Shown piece by piece: positions 46,446-56,051 of a stretch of 64,000 bases of DNA. The DNA lies in assembly GCA_910588965.1 (NCBI GenBank), contig CAJUSO010000011.1, forward strand, positions 1 through 64,000, written 5' to 3'. The DNA is from an uncultured Lachnospiraceae bacterium. Lineage in GTDB: Bacteria > Bacillota > Clostridia > Lachnospirales > Lachnospiraceae. Position 1 is the stretch's first letter; every line of letters begins with the position of its first letter. Both the position numbers and the translations under genes were made by a program. Under the pieces are notes generated by a model, which was not told the origin of the DNA, ran no database searches, and worked only from the letters and a program-made list of their open reading frames with translations.

Positions 46446-46489
46446 GCCATGGGAGGATGGAATGGCGATGGGTTAAGGGGATATAACGT

Positions 46490-47293
46490 TTACAAAGGAT
46501 AAAATTCCGCTTTCCTTTGCCGGAACACTGTGTAATACCGGAACCCTGCCTCCGTTAAAAGGGCAGGGACTTTTTCAAATGCAAAAGCCACATGTTCCGC
46601 CTTATGTGCATCTGCCCCCACAGTTATGATTTCCCCGCCCAGTTCCCGGTAACGTTTCAGGATCTGTTCCGTGGGGTGCGGGTGCCCTAAGCCATATTTG
46701 AAGCCCGCAGTATTAATCTCGATGCCTTTCCCCTTCTGTATCAATACCCGCAGGATTTCATCTATCACATCTGCAAATTTCCCATAAGAATAAAACTGGT
46801 TCTGGTTGGGGCCGTACCTTACGATGTAGTCAATGTGGCCGTAGACGTCAAAACAGTCAAATACCGCCAGGTTTTCTAAAATAGACTCAAAGTATCCGCG
46901 GTAAGCAGCGTCTTCTTCCTTTCCCTGGAAATATTCCGGGTAATAAGGATCCATCCCATGTACCAGATGGGAAGAGCCAATGACAAAATCCAGCGGGTAA
47001 GCGGCTGTGACGCCAGGCAGCTTATCCTTAAGGTGTACCTGCAGGCCTAGTTCCATCCCTATCCGGATGGGGAATATCCCTTGGAATTCTGCCTGGATGG
47101 CTGTCATTTTCTGGTAATATTCCGGCAGGCTGAAGAAAAATGCCTGGGGCTTGTCACAGGGGTAATCTATATCCATATGGTCTGTAAAGCAGATGCCAGC
47201 CAGGCCGGCGTCCTTGGCCGCCTTTATCATTTCATGGATGCCTGCCTCGCTGTCACTGGAAAAATATGTGTGCATATGCGTATCCCAAAGCAT
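46490..47293 (-). CDS. hisJ: Histidinol-phosphatase, PHP family (HisJ/HisK type)
   Basis: A 267-residue metal-dependent phosphatase that converts histidinol-phosphate to histidinol. The PHP motif HMHTYFSSDSE is at the N-terminus, followed by GICFTDHMD, IGMELGLQ and the GSSHLVHG segment, and a late GADAHKAEHV, together supplying the metal ligands. It complements HisC elsewhere in this window. A general PHP phosphoesterase cannot be excluded, but length and motifs fit HisJ well. The upstream gene ends 13 bases before it, so they share a transcript. Confidence 0.87.
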   Translation of the reverse strand: MLWDTHMHTYFSSDSEAGIHEMIKAAKDAGLAGICFTDHMDIDYPCDKPQAFFFSLPEYYQKMTAIQAEFQGIFPIRIGMELGLQVHLKDKLPGVTAAYPLDFVIGSSHLVHGMDPYYPEYFQGKEEDAAYRGYFESILENLAVFDCFDVYGHIDYIVRYGPNQNQFYSYGKFADVIDEILRVLIQKGKGIEINTAGFKYGLGHPHPTEQILKRYRELGGEIITVGADAHKAEHVAFAFEKVPALLTEAGFRYYTVFRQRKAEFYPL

Positions 47294-47306
47294 AATGCCC
47301 TCCTTC

Positions 47307-47867
47307 CTAATAGCTGGACGCTATAGTGTCTAATACGCCCTTTATCTCTTCCCCCCAGCTGGCAATCAGCCGGTCTAAGGACCATGCTGCGTTGGCGGGG
47401 CTGGTGGAGGGGAGCCTGCGGATGGTGCAGGTCTCTTTCCAGTCCTTCCAATCCCCAGGGCATTTTTCCTGCAGCAGGGGAAGGGCATATTTCCCATAGA
47501 ATTCGCAGGCCTTGTTCCCATTCCCAAAAATTGCACGGATCTGCGTCCCTTTTAAAACCTGATAGATATCCGAGGGGACGACGTTCCGTATGCTGCTGTC
47601 AGAAGACCCCATAATCTCGCAGCTTTGGATGACGTCCCAAATGGCAATCCCATGCTGCAGCAATAACCGTTTCTTTTCTGCTATTTCCCCTGGCACCTTC
47701 TCCCCCGTAATTGCCGCCAGTACCTTCCAGAAACGGTTCTGCGGATGCCCATAGTAAAAATGCTGTTCCCTGGATTTTACCGAGGGAAAGGTTCCCAAAA
47801 TAAGGATTCTGGAATCCTTATTAAAAACCGGCTGAAACTCATGCGTATGCTGTTGATACTCTGCCAT
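47307..47867 (-). CDS. DNA-deoxyinosine glycosylase (uracil-DNA glycosylase superfamily)
   Basis: A 186-residue DNA repair enzyme. The first motif GTFPSVKSRE and following FYYGHPQNRFW identify the family-6 (hypoxanthine-DNA glycosylase) branch of the UDG superfamily, and the late LPSTSPANA matches its second catalytic loop. It should remove hypoxanthine arising from adenine deamination. It leads a two-gene minus-strand unit with hisJ. Upstream, 47868-48133 carries no gene. Confidence 0.9.
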   Translation of the reverse strand: MAEYQQHTHEFQPVFNKDSRILILGTFPSVKSREQHFYYGHPQNRFWKVLAAITGEKVPGEIAEKKRLLLQHGIAIWDVIQSCEIMGSSDSSIRNVVPSDIYQVLKGTQIRAIFGNGNKACEFYGKYALPLLQEKCPGDWKDWKETCTIRRLPSTSPANAAWSLDRLIASWGEEIKGVLDTIASSY

Positions 47868-48133
47868 AGGAAAATTCCTCTCTTATCATTGATTATGTCT
47901 TTACAATTACTCAAAATCCATTATAATCAAAGTATCGGCAAATTTCCAGTAGAAATTTCAGTATCTGTACAGGGCGCTGCGGGTTTGGCTGCGGTTCGCA
48001 GTGTAACAACCGCCCCCGCCCCGATACGATCTTCCCGCAGGATGCGCGGCCTGGCGCTTTCTGTAAGGAAAAGACGCAGGTTACGCAGATATGGGGTGTG
48101 CCGGATATATTAGACAGGCCTAGGGGGTAGCCT

Positions 48134-49027
48134 ATGGAAGATGCGTATATATTGCAGATGGAGGGTTCCAAGTTCCAGGATTTATACCTGTGCCATTGCG
48201 GCATATCGGAATGCAGGGCAGGGCATAGCTTTGGGCCTGCCGTCCGCCCGAATTATATCATCCATTATATTTTATCCGGAAAAGGCATTTTCCAGGTGGG
48301 TGACTGTAAGTACTGCCTGTGCCAGGGGCAGGGGTTTTTGATTGAGCCGGAGACGGTTACGTTTTACAAAGCGGACAGGCAGCAGCCCTGGACGTACCTT
48401 TGGGTGGCCTTTGATGGGCAGCGGGCCAAGGCGCACCTGCAGGACTTAGGGATGGACAGTGCGCATCCGATTTTCCAGAACGGGCAGGGGGAAGCCATGC
48501 GGGAGGTTGTGCTGCGTATGCTAAAGCAGAATTCATTTTTTCAGGAACACCAGTATCATCTCCAAAGCCTGCTCTATGAGTTCTTTGCGGTGCTGGCCAG
48601 GAATGTACAGCAGATGGAGGGGATTGCCAGGGGGGAGAAGGAGAGCATATATGTGCAGCAGGCAGTTGCATTTATCCGCAACAATTTTTCCAGGGGGATT
48701 GGGGTGGCGGATATCGCAGGGCATGTCTGTATTAGCCGCAGCTATCTCTATAAGCTGTTTGAGGAATATTTAGGGGTGTCGCCCAAGGAGTTCCTGACCC
48801 AGTTCCGGATTACCAGGTCCAAAGACCTCCTTACGGTGACGGATTTGTCTGTAGAAGGGGTGGCCATGTCCTGCGGCTATGGGGACGCCATGGTGTATTC
48901 GAAGACGTTTAAGAGGATTATGGGGGTCCCGCCCAGCGTTTACCGCAAGGAGAACCGCAGGGATGTGCAGGAGCGGCTGTTGGGGCAGGAACAGAGGATA
49001 AAGGATATTATGAAACATTTCGACTGA
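48134..49027 (+). CDS. AraC family transcriptional regulator
   Basis: A 297-residue regulator with an N-terminal cupin-like sensing domain (residues about 20-140, with the AraC-type IIHYILSGKG and FLIEPETVTFY) and a C-terminal pair of helix-turn-helix motifs (about 180-285; IADIAGHV-type first helix, and ...GYGDAMVYSKTFKRIMGVPPSVYRK ending motif, given here only in part). It starts after AGGGGGTAG and lies 108 bases upstream of the GH36 alpha-galactosidase, which it most likely activates in response to an alpha-galactoside such as melibiose or raffinose. Confidence 0.92.
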   Translation: MEDAYILQMEGSKFQDLYLCHCGISECRAGHSFGPAVRPNYIIHYILSGKGIFQVGDCKYCLCQGQGFLIEPETVTFYKADRQQPWTYLWVAFDGQRAKAHLQDLGMDSAHPIFQNGQGEAMREVVLRMLKQNSFFQEHQYHLQSLLYEFFAVLARNVQQMEGIARGEKESIYVQQAVAFIRNNFSRGIGVADIAGHVCISRSYLYKLFEEYLGVSPKEFLTQFRITRSKDLLTVTDLSVEGVAMSCGYGDAMVYSKTFKRIMGVPPSVYRKENRRDVQERLLGQEQRIKDIMKHFD

Positions 49028-49135
49028 TTAATGATACAAAAGTTTCTATTCGGATTCTCTGGGCGCTGTTTATAATGGGTGTAATTGCAAAGGCAGGCAG
49101 TGCCGGAAATCACGAAAGCAGGAATGGAGGAAAAT

Positions 49136-51364
49136 ATGGGTATCGTATATCACAAATCATCAAAAACATTTCATCTGTTTAACGGGGAAATCAGCTACCT
49201 TATGATTGTCTTGGAAAATGGGCATTTGGGGCAGCTCTATTTTGGGAAAGGGATGCATGACAGGGAGGATTTTTCAAATTTGCTGGAATTGGCCCCCCGG
49301 GCGATAGCGGCCTGCCCCCGGCTGGGGGATAAGGTATTTTCACTGGAACATGTGAAGCAGGAGCTGCCTTCTTATGGATCTGGGGATTTCCGCAGCCCCG
49401 CAGTGGAAATACAGCAGGAGAATGGGAGCAGGATTTCGGACTTCCAGTACCAGGGCTACCGCATAGAGCCTGGCAAGCCAAAGCTTGCGGGGCTTCCCGC
49501 CACTTATGTGGAAGATCCCGGGGAGGCGGAGACCCTTGTGGTAGAGCTGAAAGACCAAGTGACAGGGATGAAGGCAGAGCTTTCCTATACTATTTTTGCC
49601 CAGGGAGGCCTGTTGGCCAAAAGTGTCCGTTATGTCAATGAGGGCGGGGAGCCTGTGCGCCTGGAACGTGCCATGAGCCTGTGCCTGGATTTGCCGGACT
49701 GCAGGTATGAATGGGTGCAGCTGTCCGGCGCTTGGGCAAGGGAACGGCATATCATTGCCCGTAAGCTTGCAATGGGCGTGCAGTCCATTGGCAGCATGCG
49801 CGGCAGTTCTTCGCACCACCACAATCCCTTTTTGGTTTTGAAGCGGCCTGACGCCACAGAGGAGCATGGGGAAGCCATTGGGTTCAGTTTTGTCTACAGC
49901 GGCAATTTCCTGATGCAGGCAGAGGTGGATGCCCATGACAGCACCCGGGTGCTGGTGGGGCTCCATCCCGATACGTTTGCCTGGAAGCTGGAGCCAGGGG
50001 AGTCCTTCCAGGCTCCAGAGGCTGTCATGGCATATAGCTGCCAGGGGCTGAACGCCATGAGCCAGGACTTCCACCGTCTGTACCGGACCCGCCTGGCCAA
50101 GGGCTATTGGCGGGATAGGGTGCGGCCAATCCTGATTAATAACTGGGAGGCCACATATTTTGATTTTACAGAGGAAGCGCTGCTGGAGATTGCAAGGAAG
50201 GCCGCTGAGTGCGGCGTAGAACTGTTTGTGCTGGATGACGGCTGGTTCGGTAAAAGGAGCAGCGAGTTTGCCGGGCTGGGGGACTGGGTAGCGAATAAAA
50301 GCCGCCTGCCCCATGGGATTGCTGGTCTGGCAGAGCGTATCGAAGGCCTTGGGATGAAGTTTGGCCTTTGGTTTGAGCCGGAAATGGTGAACCTGGATTC
50401 TGATTTGTACCGCAGCCACCCGGATTGGATCCTGGAGGTGCCAAAACGGATAAAGAACCATGGCAGGAACCAGTTTGTCCTGGATTTTTCCAGGGCGGAG
50501 GTAGTGGACGCCATCCATGGCATGATGGTAAAGATCCTGCGGGAAGCAAAGGTTTCCTATATCAAATGGGATATGAACCGCAGCATTACGGAATGCTACA
50601 GCAAGGCATTGCCGCCAGACCAGCAGGGCGAGGTGTTCCATCGCTATATCCTGGGCGTCTATGAACTGTACAGGCGGCTGACAGAAGAGTTCCCGCATAT
50701 CCTTTTTGAGTCCTGCGCCAGCGGCGGGGGCAGGTTTGACCCGGGCATGCTCTACTATGCGCCCCAGGGATGGGTAAGTGATGATACAGATGCGGTGGAA
50801 CGAATGAAAATTCAGTATGGTACGTCCTTGTGCTATCCGATTAGCAGCCTCGGCGCCCATGTTTCCGTCATCCCCAACCATCAGGTGTCCCGCAGCACGC
50901 CTTTCCACACTAGGGCAAATGTGGCTTATTTTGGGACCTTTGGTTATGAACTGGATCTGAACAGCCTGACAGAAGAAGAAATCCAAGAGGTGAAGAAGCA
51001 GGTTTCCTTTATGAAGGAATACCGCAGCATCTTGCAGTTTGGCACATTTTACCGCCTAAAGAGCCCCTTTGAAGGGAACGAGATGTCCTGGATGGTGGTG
51101 AGCCCAGACAAAAAGACAGCCCTTGTAGGGTGGTACCGCGTCCTGAACCAGGTGAACGCCCGGTTCACCCGCATACCGCTTGCAGGCCTGTGCCCTGATT
51201 TCTGTTACGAAAACAGTTTTGACGGCTCCAGGCATTTCGGGGATGAACTGATGGGCTTTGGGCTGATTACTTCCGATGTGACTGCCGGGGAAGTGCCGCC
51301 GGACAGGGATCCTTCCTGTGACTTTGAATCCAGGATTTATGTGTTAAAGGCAGTGGAGGGATAA
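49136..51364 (+). CDS. Alpha-galactosidase, glycoside hydrolase family 36
   Basis: A 742-residue cytosolic enzyme that removes terminal alpha-1,6-galactose from raffinose-family sugars. The N-terminal beta-supersandwich is followed by the TIM barrel with LDDGWFGKR, the nucleophile D479 in YIKWDMNRSITE and the acid/base D549 in WVSDDTDA, plus SCASGGGRFD. ATG 49136 has GGAGG five bases upstream; ATG 49124 in the same frame lies on that site. It follows its AraC regulator and is joined by 2 bases to the next gene, so the exonuclease may be co-transcribed by chance. Confidence 0.95.
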   Translation: MGIVYHKSSKTFHLFNGEISYLMIVLENGHLGQLYFGKGMHDREDFSNLLELAPRAIAACPRLGDKVFSLEHVKQELPSYGSGDFRSPAVEIQQENGSRISDFQYQGYRIEPGKPKLAGLPATYVEDPGEAETLVVELKDQVTGMKAELSYTIFAQGGLLAKSVRYVNEGGEPVRLERAMSLCLDLPDCRYEWVQLSGAWARERHIIARKLAMGVQSIGSMRGSSSHHHNPFLVLKRPDATEEHGEAIGFSFVYSGNFLMQAEVDAHDSTRVLVGLHPDTFAWKLEPGESFQAPEAVMAYSCQGLNAMSQDFHRLYRTRLAKGYWRDRVRPILINNWEATYFDFTEEALLEIARKAAECGVELFVLDDGWFGKRSSEFAGLGDWVANKSRLPHGIAGLAERIEGLGMKFGLWFEPEMVNLDSDLYRSHPDWILEVPKRIKNHGRNQFVLDFSRAEVVDAIHGMMVKILREAKVSYIKWDMNRSITECYSKALPPDQQGEVFHRYILGVYELYRRLTEEFPHILFESCASGGGRFDPGMLYYAPQGWVSDDTDAVERMKIQYGTSLCYPISSLGAHVSVIPNHQVSRSTPFHTRANVAYFGTFGYELDLNSLTEEEIQEVKKQVSFMKEYRSILQFGTFYRLKSPFEGNEMSWMVVSPDKKTALVGWYRVLNQVNARFTRIPLAGLCPDFCYENSFDGSRHFGDELMGFGLITSDVTAGEVPPDRDPSCDFESRIYVLKAVEG

Positions 51365-51366
51365 GC

Positions 51367-52041
51367 ATGGCGCAGGACAAAGGAAAACGGCTCAGCCAGT
51401 ATGTGGGGGATTACGTGGTGTTCGATCTGGAGACCACGGGTATCCGCTGGCAAACAGATGAAATCATAGAAATATCTGCCATCCGGGTGCAGGGGCATCA
51501 GCCAGCGGCCCAGTACAGCACGCTGGTCAATCCCCAGAGGCATATCCCGGCGGGCGCTTCCAAGGTCAACCACATCACAGATGGGATGGTCAAGGATGCG
51601 CCCCTGCTGGGGGAGGCTATGGACGGCTTTTTGGAGTTCATCGGGGACAGCATATTGGTGGGGCATAATATACATACCTTTGACATGAAATTTATCAGCC
51701 AGGCAGCCATGCGCTTGTATGGGAAGGAAATCGGGAATGACTACATTGACACCCTGTTTCTGGCAAGGCAGTGCCTGCCGCAGCTTCCCCACCACAGGCT
51801 TTTGGATGTGGCAGGGCATTTCGGCATCAGTACCAGCGGCGCCCACCGGGCGCTGCAGGACTGCAGGATGAACCAGGAATGCTATGAGAAATTAGGGGGG
51901 ATGCTGCAGGCGAGGAATCCAAAAGAGCCTGAGGTGCTTTGCCCGAGGTGCGGGGCAGGGATGGTCAGGCGTAAGGGAATGTATGGTGAGTTCTATGGAT
52001 GCAGCAGCTTCCCAGGCTGCAGGGGAACCAGGAAAATTTAA
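51367..52041 (+). CDS. DnaQ-like 3'-5' exonuclease with topoisomerase-type zinc ribbon
   Basis: A 224-residue protein. Residues about 15-180 form a DEDDh exonuclease: VVFDLETTGI (motif I), VGHNIHTFDMKF (motif II) and HRALQDC (motif III). The C-terminal 35 residues are a four-cysteine zinc ribbon, CPRCGAG then YGCSSFPGC, as found at the end of topoisomerase I. The combination implies binding to single-stranded or structured DNA and trimming its 3' end, perhaps in repair. It starts 2 bases after the alpha-galactosidase stop. Confidence 0.87.
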   Translation: MAQDKGKRLSQYVGDYVVFDLETTGIRWQTDEIIEISAIRVQGHQPAAQYSTLVNPQRHIPAGASKVNHITDGMVKDAPLLGEAMDGFLEFIGDSILVGHNIHTFDMKFISQAAMRLYGKEIGNDYIDTLFLARQCLPQLPHHRLLDVAGHFGISTSGAHRALQDCRMNQECYEKLGGMLQARNPKEPEVLCPRCGAGMVRRKGMYGEFYGCSSFPGCRGTRKI

Positions 52042-52056
52042 GGGTATGGGAGAATT

Positions 52057-53652
52057 ATGAGAAGAAGGAAAAAAAGGAAGAACCGTTTTTTGATGGGACT
52101 GGCAGGCAGCTTTTTGCTGCTGGCAGCCCTTTTGGCCGTGTACCAATCGAAGAGCCTATTCCAGCCGGCCTTACCTGGGACGGAAAGCAGCCGGGAGCCA
52201 GGCGTGGAAGGTGCAGGCGGCCAGGGGGGAGGCGCTGACCGCACAGGGAACGGCCAAGGGCAAGAGGCAGGAGGGAATGGGCTAGGAGGCAGCCAGGGCC
52301 GAGAGGCAGGAGGGGAAGGAGCCGGCCAAGGGGGGAGTGCAGATGGGCTAGGAGGCAGCCAGGGCCAAGAGGCAGGAGGGGAAGGAGCCAGCCAAGAAGG
52401 GAGTGCAGATGGGCTAGGGGACAGCCAAGGGGGGAGTGCAGATGGGCTAGGAAACGGGCAAGGGCAAGAGGCAGGAGGGGAAGGAGCCGGCCAGGGCGGA
52501 AGTGCGGATGGGACAGGAAGCGGCCAAAAGCCAGAAGCAGGAATGGCAGGAGCCGGTCAAGGCACGGGGTTTGGCGCTGTAAGTGAGGAGGAAGAAAAGG
52601 CCTTACAGGAAAGAGCCCAGGAAAAGCTTGCCTCCATGAGCCTGGAGGAAAAGGTAGCCCAGCTTTTCCTGATTACGCCGGAGGCCCTGACCGGGGCAGG
52701 GTCTGTGACGCAGGCAGGAGAAGCGACCAAAGCGGCATTGGGCCAATACCCTGTGGGCGGCCTGATTTATTTCCAGGGGAATATTGTATCGGAGCCCCAA
52801 GTTACGGAGATGGTTAAGAAGCAGCAGCAATTTTCCCAAGAGAGGATTGGCCTGCCGCTTTTGGTTTCCGTGGACGAGGAAGGGGGGCAGGTAACCCGTG
52901 TGGCTTCCTGCGCCAATATTGACGTGCCGGAATTTGAAGACAATGCCCAAATTGGGGCTTCCGGGGATGCATCCAGGGCGTATGCTTCCGGGGATGCGAT
53001 TGGCGCCTATCTAAGCCGGATGGGCTTTAACCTGGATTTTGCGCCTGTGGGGGATACCCTGACCAACCCGGACAATACTGTGGTGAAGCGGCGGTCCTAT
53101 GGGAGCGACCCCCAGGCTGTTGCTGAAATGGCAGCCCAGAACCTTAAGGGGCTGGAATCCCACCGGGTGTATGGATGTATCAAGCATTTCCCAGGCCATG
53201 GGGCTACGCTGGGGGATACCCATAATGGCTACGCCTATACGGATAAGACCTGGGAGGAACTGGAAAACAGCGATTTCATCCCATTTAAGAGGTGTATGGC
53301 AGAAGGGATTTCCTTTGTGATGGTAGGGCATATTTCCCTGCCCCAGGCAACCGGGGATGATGTGCCTGCGTCCTGTTCCCAGGCAGTTATCCAGGATTAC
53401 CTGCGGGGGGAATTGGGATATGATGGGATTGTGCTGACAGACGCGCTGAACATGGGGGCGGTGGTAGAGCAGTATACATCTGCCCAGGCGGCTGTGAAAG
53501 CGTTTTTGGCAGGCAGCGACATGCTGCTGATGCCGGCAGATTTCCGGAGCGCTTACCAAGGGATGTTAGACGCCCTGGCGCAGGGGGCAATCACAGAGGA
53601 AAGGCTGGATGCGTCCGTGATGCGGATACTTAAGGTAAAGATGCGGCTCTAG
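52057..53652 (+). CDS. Secreted/anchored beta-N-acetylhexosaminidase, GH3 (NagZ type)
   Basis: A 531-residue protein with an N-terminal membrane or signal segment (residues about 10-30), a long Gly/Ser/Gln-rich tether (about 45-175) made of degenerate repeats, and a NagZ-type GH3 domain. The catalytic His is in KHFPGHGATLGDTHNG and the nucleophile Asp in IVLTDALNMGAV. It should release N-acetylglucosamine from peptidoglycan fragments outside the cell, for wall recycling. The start ATG 52057 is 15 bases after the exonuclease stop. No second C-terminal domain is present. Confidence 0.9.
   Translation: MRRRKKRKNRFLMGLAGSFLLLAALLAVYQSKSLFQPALPGTESSREPGVEGAGGQGGGADRTGNGQGQEAGGNGLGGSQGREAGGEGAGQGGSADGLGGSQGQEAGGEGASQEGSADGLGDSQGGSADGLGNGQGQEAGGEGAGQGGSADGTGSGQKPEAGMAGAGQGTGFGAVSEEEEKALQERAQEKLASMSLEEKVAQLFLITPEALTGAGSVTQAGEATKAALGQYPVGGLIYFQGNIVSEPQVTEMVKKQQQFSQERIGLPLLVSVDEEGGQVTRVASCANIDVPEFEDNAQIGASGDASRAYASGDAIGAYLSRMGFNLDFAPVGDTLTNPDNTVVKRRSYGSDPQAVAEMAAQNLKGLESHRVYGCIKHFPGHGATLGDTHNGYAYTDKTWEELENSDFIPFKRCMAEGISFVMVGHISLPQATGDDVPASCSQAVIQDYLRGELGYDGIVLTDALNMGAVVEQYTSAQAAVKAFLAGSDMLLMPADFRSAYQGMLDALAQGAITEERLDASVMRILKVKMRL
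52240..52565 (+). repeat. Degenerate tandem repeat encoding Gly-rich tether
   Basis: Units of roughly 65-75 bases repeat four or five times with variable internal deletions, coding for GQEAGGEGAGQ and GGSADGLG blocks. Their similarity at DNA level suggests expansion by slippage. Confidence 0.85.
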
Positions 53653-53726
53653 GAAGCATGGGAGGAGCCAGCTGCCGTAGCATGTATACGGATAAAGTCG
53701 TATGGAAATAGTGAGGTACAAGGATT

Positions 53727-55922
53727 ATGAAATCATTAGTAATAGCAGAAAAACCAAGCGTTGGCAGGGATATCGCCAGGGTCTTGGGGTGTAAGCAGGG
53801 CGGGAATGGCTTCCTGGAAGGGAAGGATTACGTGGTGACATGGGCATTGGGCCATCTGATTGAGCTTTCAGACCCAGAAAGCTATGGGGAGCAATGGAAG
53901 GTTTGGAAAATGGAAACCCTCCCGATGCTCCCGGAGCGGCTGGAAATCCAAGTCATTAAAAAGACGGGGAAGCAGTACCAGACGGTGAAAACCCAGATGC
54001 ATCGGAAGGATATCAAGGAAATCATTATTGCTACGGATGCCGGCCGGGAAGGGGAGCTGGTAGCCCGCTGGATTATCAAGAAAGCCGGCGTTAAAAAACC
54101 TATGAAGCGCCTTTGGATTTCTTCTGTGACAGATAAGGCCATCCGGCAGGGGTTTTCCCAGCTGAAGGATGCCAGGGAATACCAAAAGCTTTATGAGGCG
54201 GCCGTTGCAAGGGCGGAGGCAGACTGGCTGGTGGGGCTGAACGCTACCAGGGCGCTTACGGTAAAACACAATGCCCAGCTATCCTGCGGCCGTGTCCAGA
54301 CCCCTACCCTTGCTATGATTGCAAAGCGCCAGGCGCAGATAAAAGCGTTCCAGCCCAAGGAGTACTATGGTCTAAAAGTAAAAGGCGCAGACGCCTCCTG
54401 GAACTGGAAATCCAAGGACAACAGTACGTCCACCTTTTCCAGGGAAGAGATAAAAAAGGCGGCGGAAAAAATTACAAACAGCACAGGAACGGTACAGGAA
54501 GTCAGGAAGAAACAGCAAAAATCCTATGCGCCCCAGTTATATGACTTGACTTCCCTGCAGCAGGATGCAAACCGCATGTTTGGGTTTTCTGCAAAGCAGA
54601 CGCTGGATTTTATGCAGCGCCTCTATGAGCATTATAAGGTGGTTACCTATCCACGGACGGATTCCCGTTACCTGACGGCAGATATCGTAGATACCCTGCA
54701 GGAGCGGGTAAAGGCCTGCCGCGGGGGGGCTTATACGCCGGTCTGTGCCAAGCTTCTGAAAGCCCCTATCAAGGGGAACAAATCCTTTGTGGATGACAAG
54801 AAGGTCTCAGACCATCATGCCATTATCCCTACGGAGCAGGGCATCCGCTTAAGCGAGCTGGATTATGGGGAGCGGAAAATCTATGAACTGGTAGTATCCC
54901 GTTTCCTGGCAGCCCTCCTGCCGCCTTGCGAGTACCAGCAGACGGAGGTGGTAGCCTTTTGTAACGGCGAACGCCTCACCTTGAAGGGGAAAGTCATAGA
55001 GAAGCCAGGCTGGCAGGAAATCAAGGCCTTGCAGGAAAGCAGCGGCATAGCTGGGGAGGAAGAAGAGGGGGAAGAACCTGCGGCAGGCAGCATCCCGGAT
55101 TTTTCCCAAGGGCAGAAAATCCGTTTTGGGGAAGCGAAAATAACAGAAGGCAAGACAAAGCCCCCTGTGCCCTTTACGGAAGCCACCCTTCTGGCCGCGA
55201 TGGAAAACCCTGTCAAATATATGGAAAGCACGGACCAAAGCCTGAAAAAGACCCTGGGGGAAACAGGGGGGCTTGGTACAGTCGCCACCAGGGCGGATAT
55301 TATTGAAAAGCTTTTCAACAGCTTTATGATTGAGAAAAAAGAACAATACATCCACCTGACCTCTAAGGGCAGGCAGGTGCTGGAACTAGCCCCCCAAGGC
55401 TTAACCTCCCCGGAACTGACGGCGCGGTGGGAGCAGGAACTTGCAGATATTGCCAAAGGGAAAGCCAAAAAGAAGGACTTTGAAGCAGAGATTCGCAGCT
55501 ATACGGTGGATATCGTCAAAGACATCGCCGCTTCCTCCAAAACCTACCGCCACGACAACCTGACCAGCAAGAAATGCCCGGACTGCGGGAAACTCTTGTT
55601 AGAGGTCAACCACAAAAACGGGCGGATGCTGGTATGCCAGGATAGGGAGTGCGGCTACCGCAAGACCCTATCCCGCGTGACGAATGCCCGCTGCCCCCAG
55701 TGCCACAAAAAGATGGAACTGGTAGGGGAAGGGGACGGCCAGAAATTTATCTGTGCCTGCGGCTACCGGGAGAAGCTTTCTGCTTTTGAGAAACGCAAAA
55801 AGGAAAGCGGCGGCGGCGTTTCCAAAAAGGATGTGGCCAATTATATGAATAAAATGAAAAAAGAAGCAAAGGAGCCTGTGAACAATGCCTTTGCGGATGC
55901 TTTTGCCAAGCTGAAGCTATAG
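53727..55922 (+). CDS. topB: DNA topoisomerase III (type IA)
   Basis: A 731-residue type IA topoisomerase that relaxes or decatenates negatively supercoiled DNA. The TOPRIM domain opens with IAEKPSVGRDIARVLG and includes ATDAGREGELVAR; the active-site Tyr is Y308 in VTYPRTDSRYL. Residues about 610-690 form zinc-ribbon modules (CPDCGK, CQDRECGY, CPQCHKK, CACGY), and a Lys-rich tail follows. Length and the IAEKPS start fit the TopB group found on chromosomes and on mobile elements; the chromosome context here suggests a housekeeping copy, though no other mobile genes are near. Confidence 0.93.
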   Translation: MKSLVIAEKPSVGRDIARVLGCKQGGNGFLEGKDYVVTWALGHLIELSDPESYGEQWKVWKMETLPMLPERLEIQVIKKTGKQYQTVKTQMHRKDIKEIIIATDAGREGELVARWIIKKAGVKKPMKRLWISSVTDKAIRQGFSQLKDAREYQKLYEAAVARAEADWLVGLNATRALTVKHNAQLSCGRVQTPTLAMIAKRQAQIKAFQPKEYYGLKVKGADASWNWKSKDNSTSTFSREEIKKAAEKITNSTGTVQEVRKKQQKSYAPQLYDLTSLQQDANRMFGFSAKQTLDFMQRLYEHYKVVTYPRTDSRYLTADIVDTLQERVKACRGGAYTPVCAKLLKAPIKGNKSFVDDKKVSDHHAIIPTEQGIRLSELDYGERKIYELVVSRFLAALLPPCEYQQTEVVAFCNGERLTLKGKVIEKPGWQEIKALQESSGIAGEEEEGEEPAAGSIPDFSQGQKIRFGEAKITEGKTKPPVPFTEATLLAAMENPVKYMESTDQSLKKTLGETGGLGTVATRADIIEKLFNSFMIEKKEQYIHLTSKGRQVLELAPQGLTSPELTARWEQELADIAKGKAKKKDFEAEIRSYTVDIVKDIAASSKTYRHDNLTSKKCPDCGKLLLEVNHKNGRMLVCQDRECGYRKTLSRVTNARCPQCHKKMELVGEGDGQKFICACGYREKLSAFEKRKKESGGGVSKKDVANYMNKMKKEAKEPVNNAFADAFAKLKL

Positions 55923-56051
55923 CCGCTGCTTGGCAAAAGGCAGGGACCTGGAGCCAGAACCCTTGCGGTTATGGCCCCAGAAGTGATATATTGCGGCATC
56001 AAAAGCCATAGAATAAAACGGAAGGAAAAAAGACCCAAAAGGAGGAACTAG

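Noticed and set aside
49340..50986. 548-codon ORF on the minus strand
   Set aside because: It lies opposite the GH36 gene, whose catalytic residues are intact; the antisense translation is rich in His/Pro/Gln without domain features.
52240..52565. Possible CRISPR array
   Set aside because: Repeats are in frame, variable in length and encode a Gly-rich tether; there are no unique spacers of constant size and no cas genes.
53727..55922. Topoisomerase III as a sign of an integrative element
   Set aside because: TopB copies occur on such elements, but no relaxase, integrase or conjugation genes lie near, so a chromosomal copy is the simpler reading.
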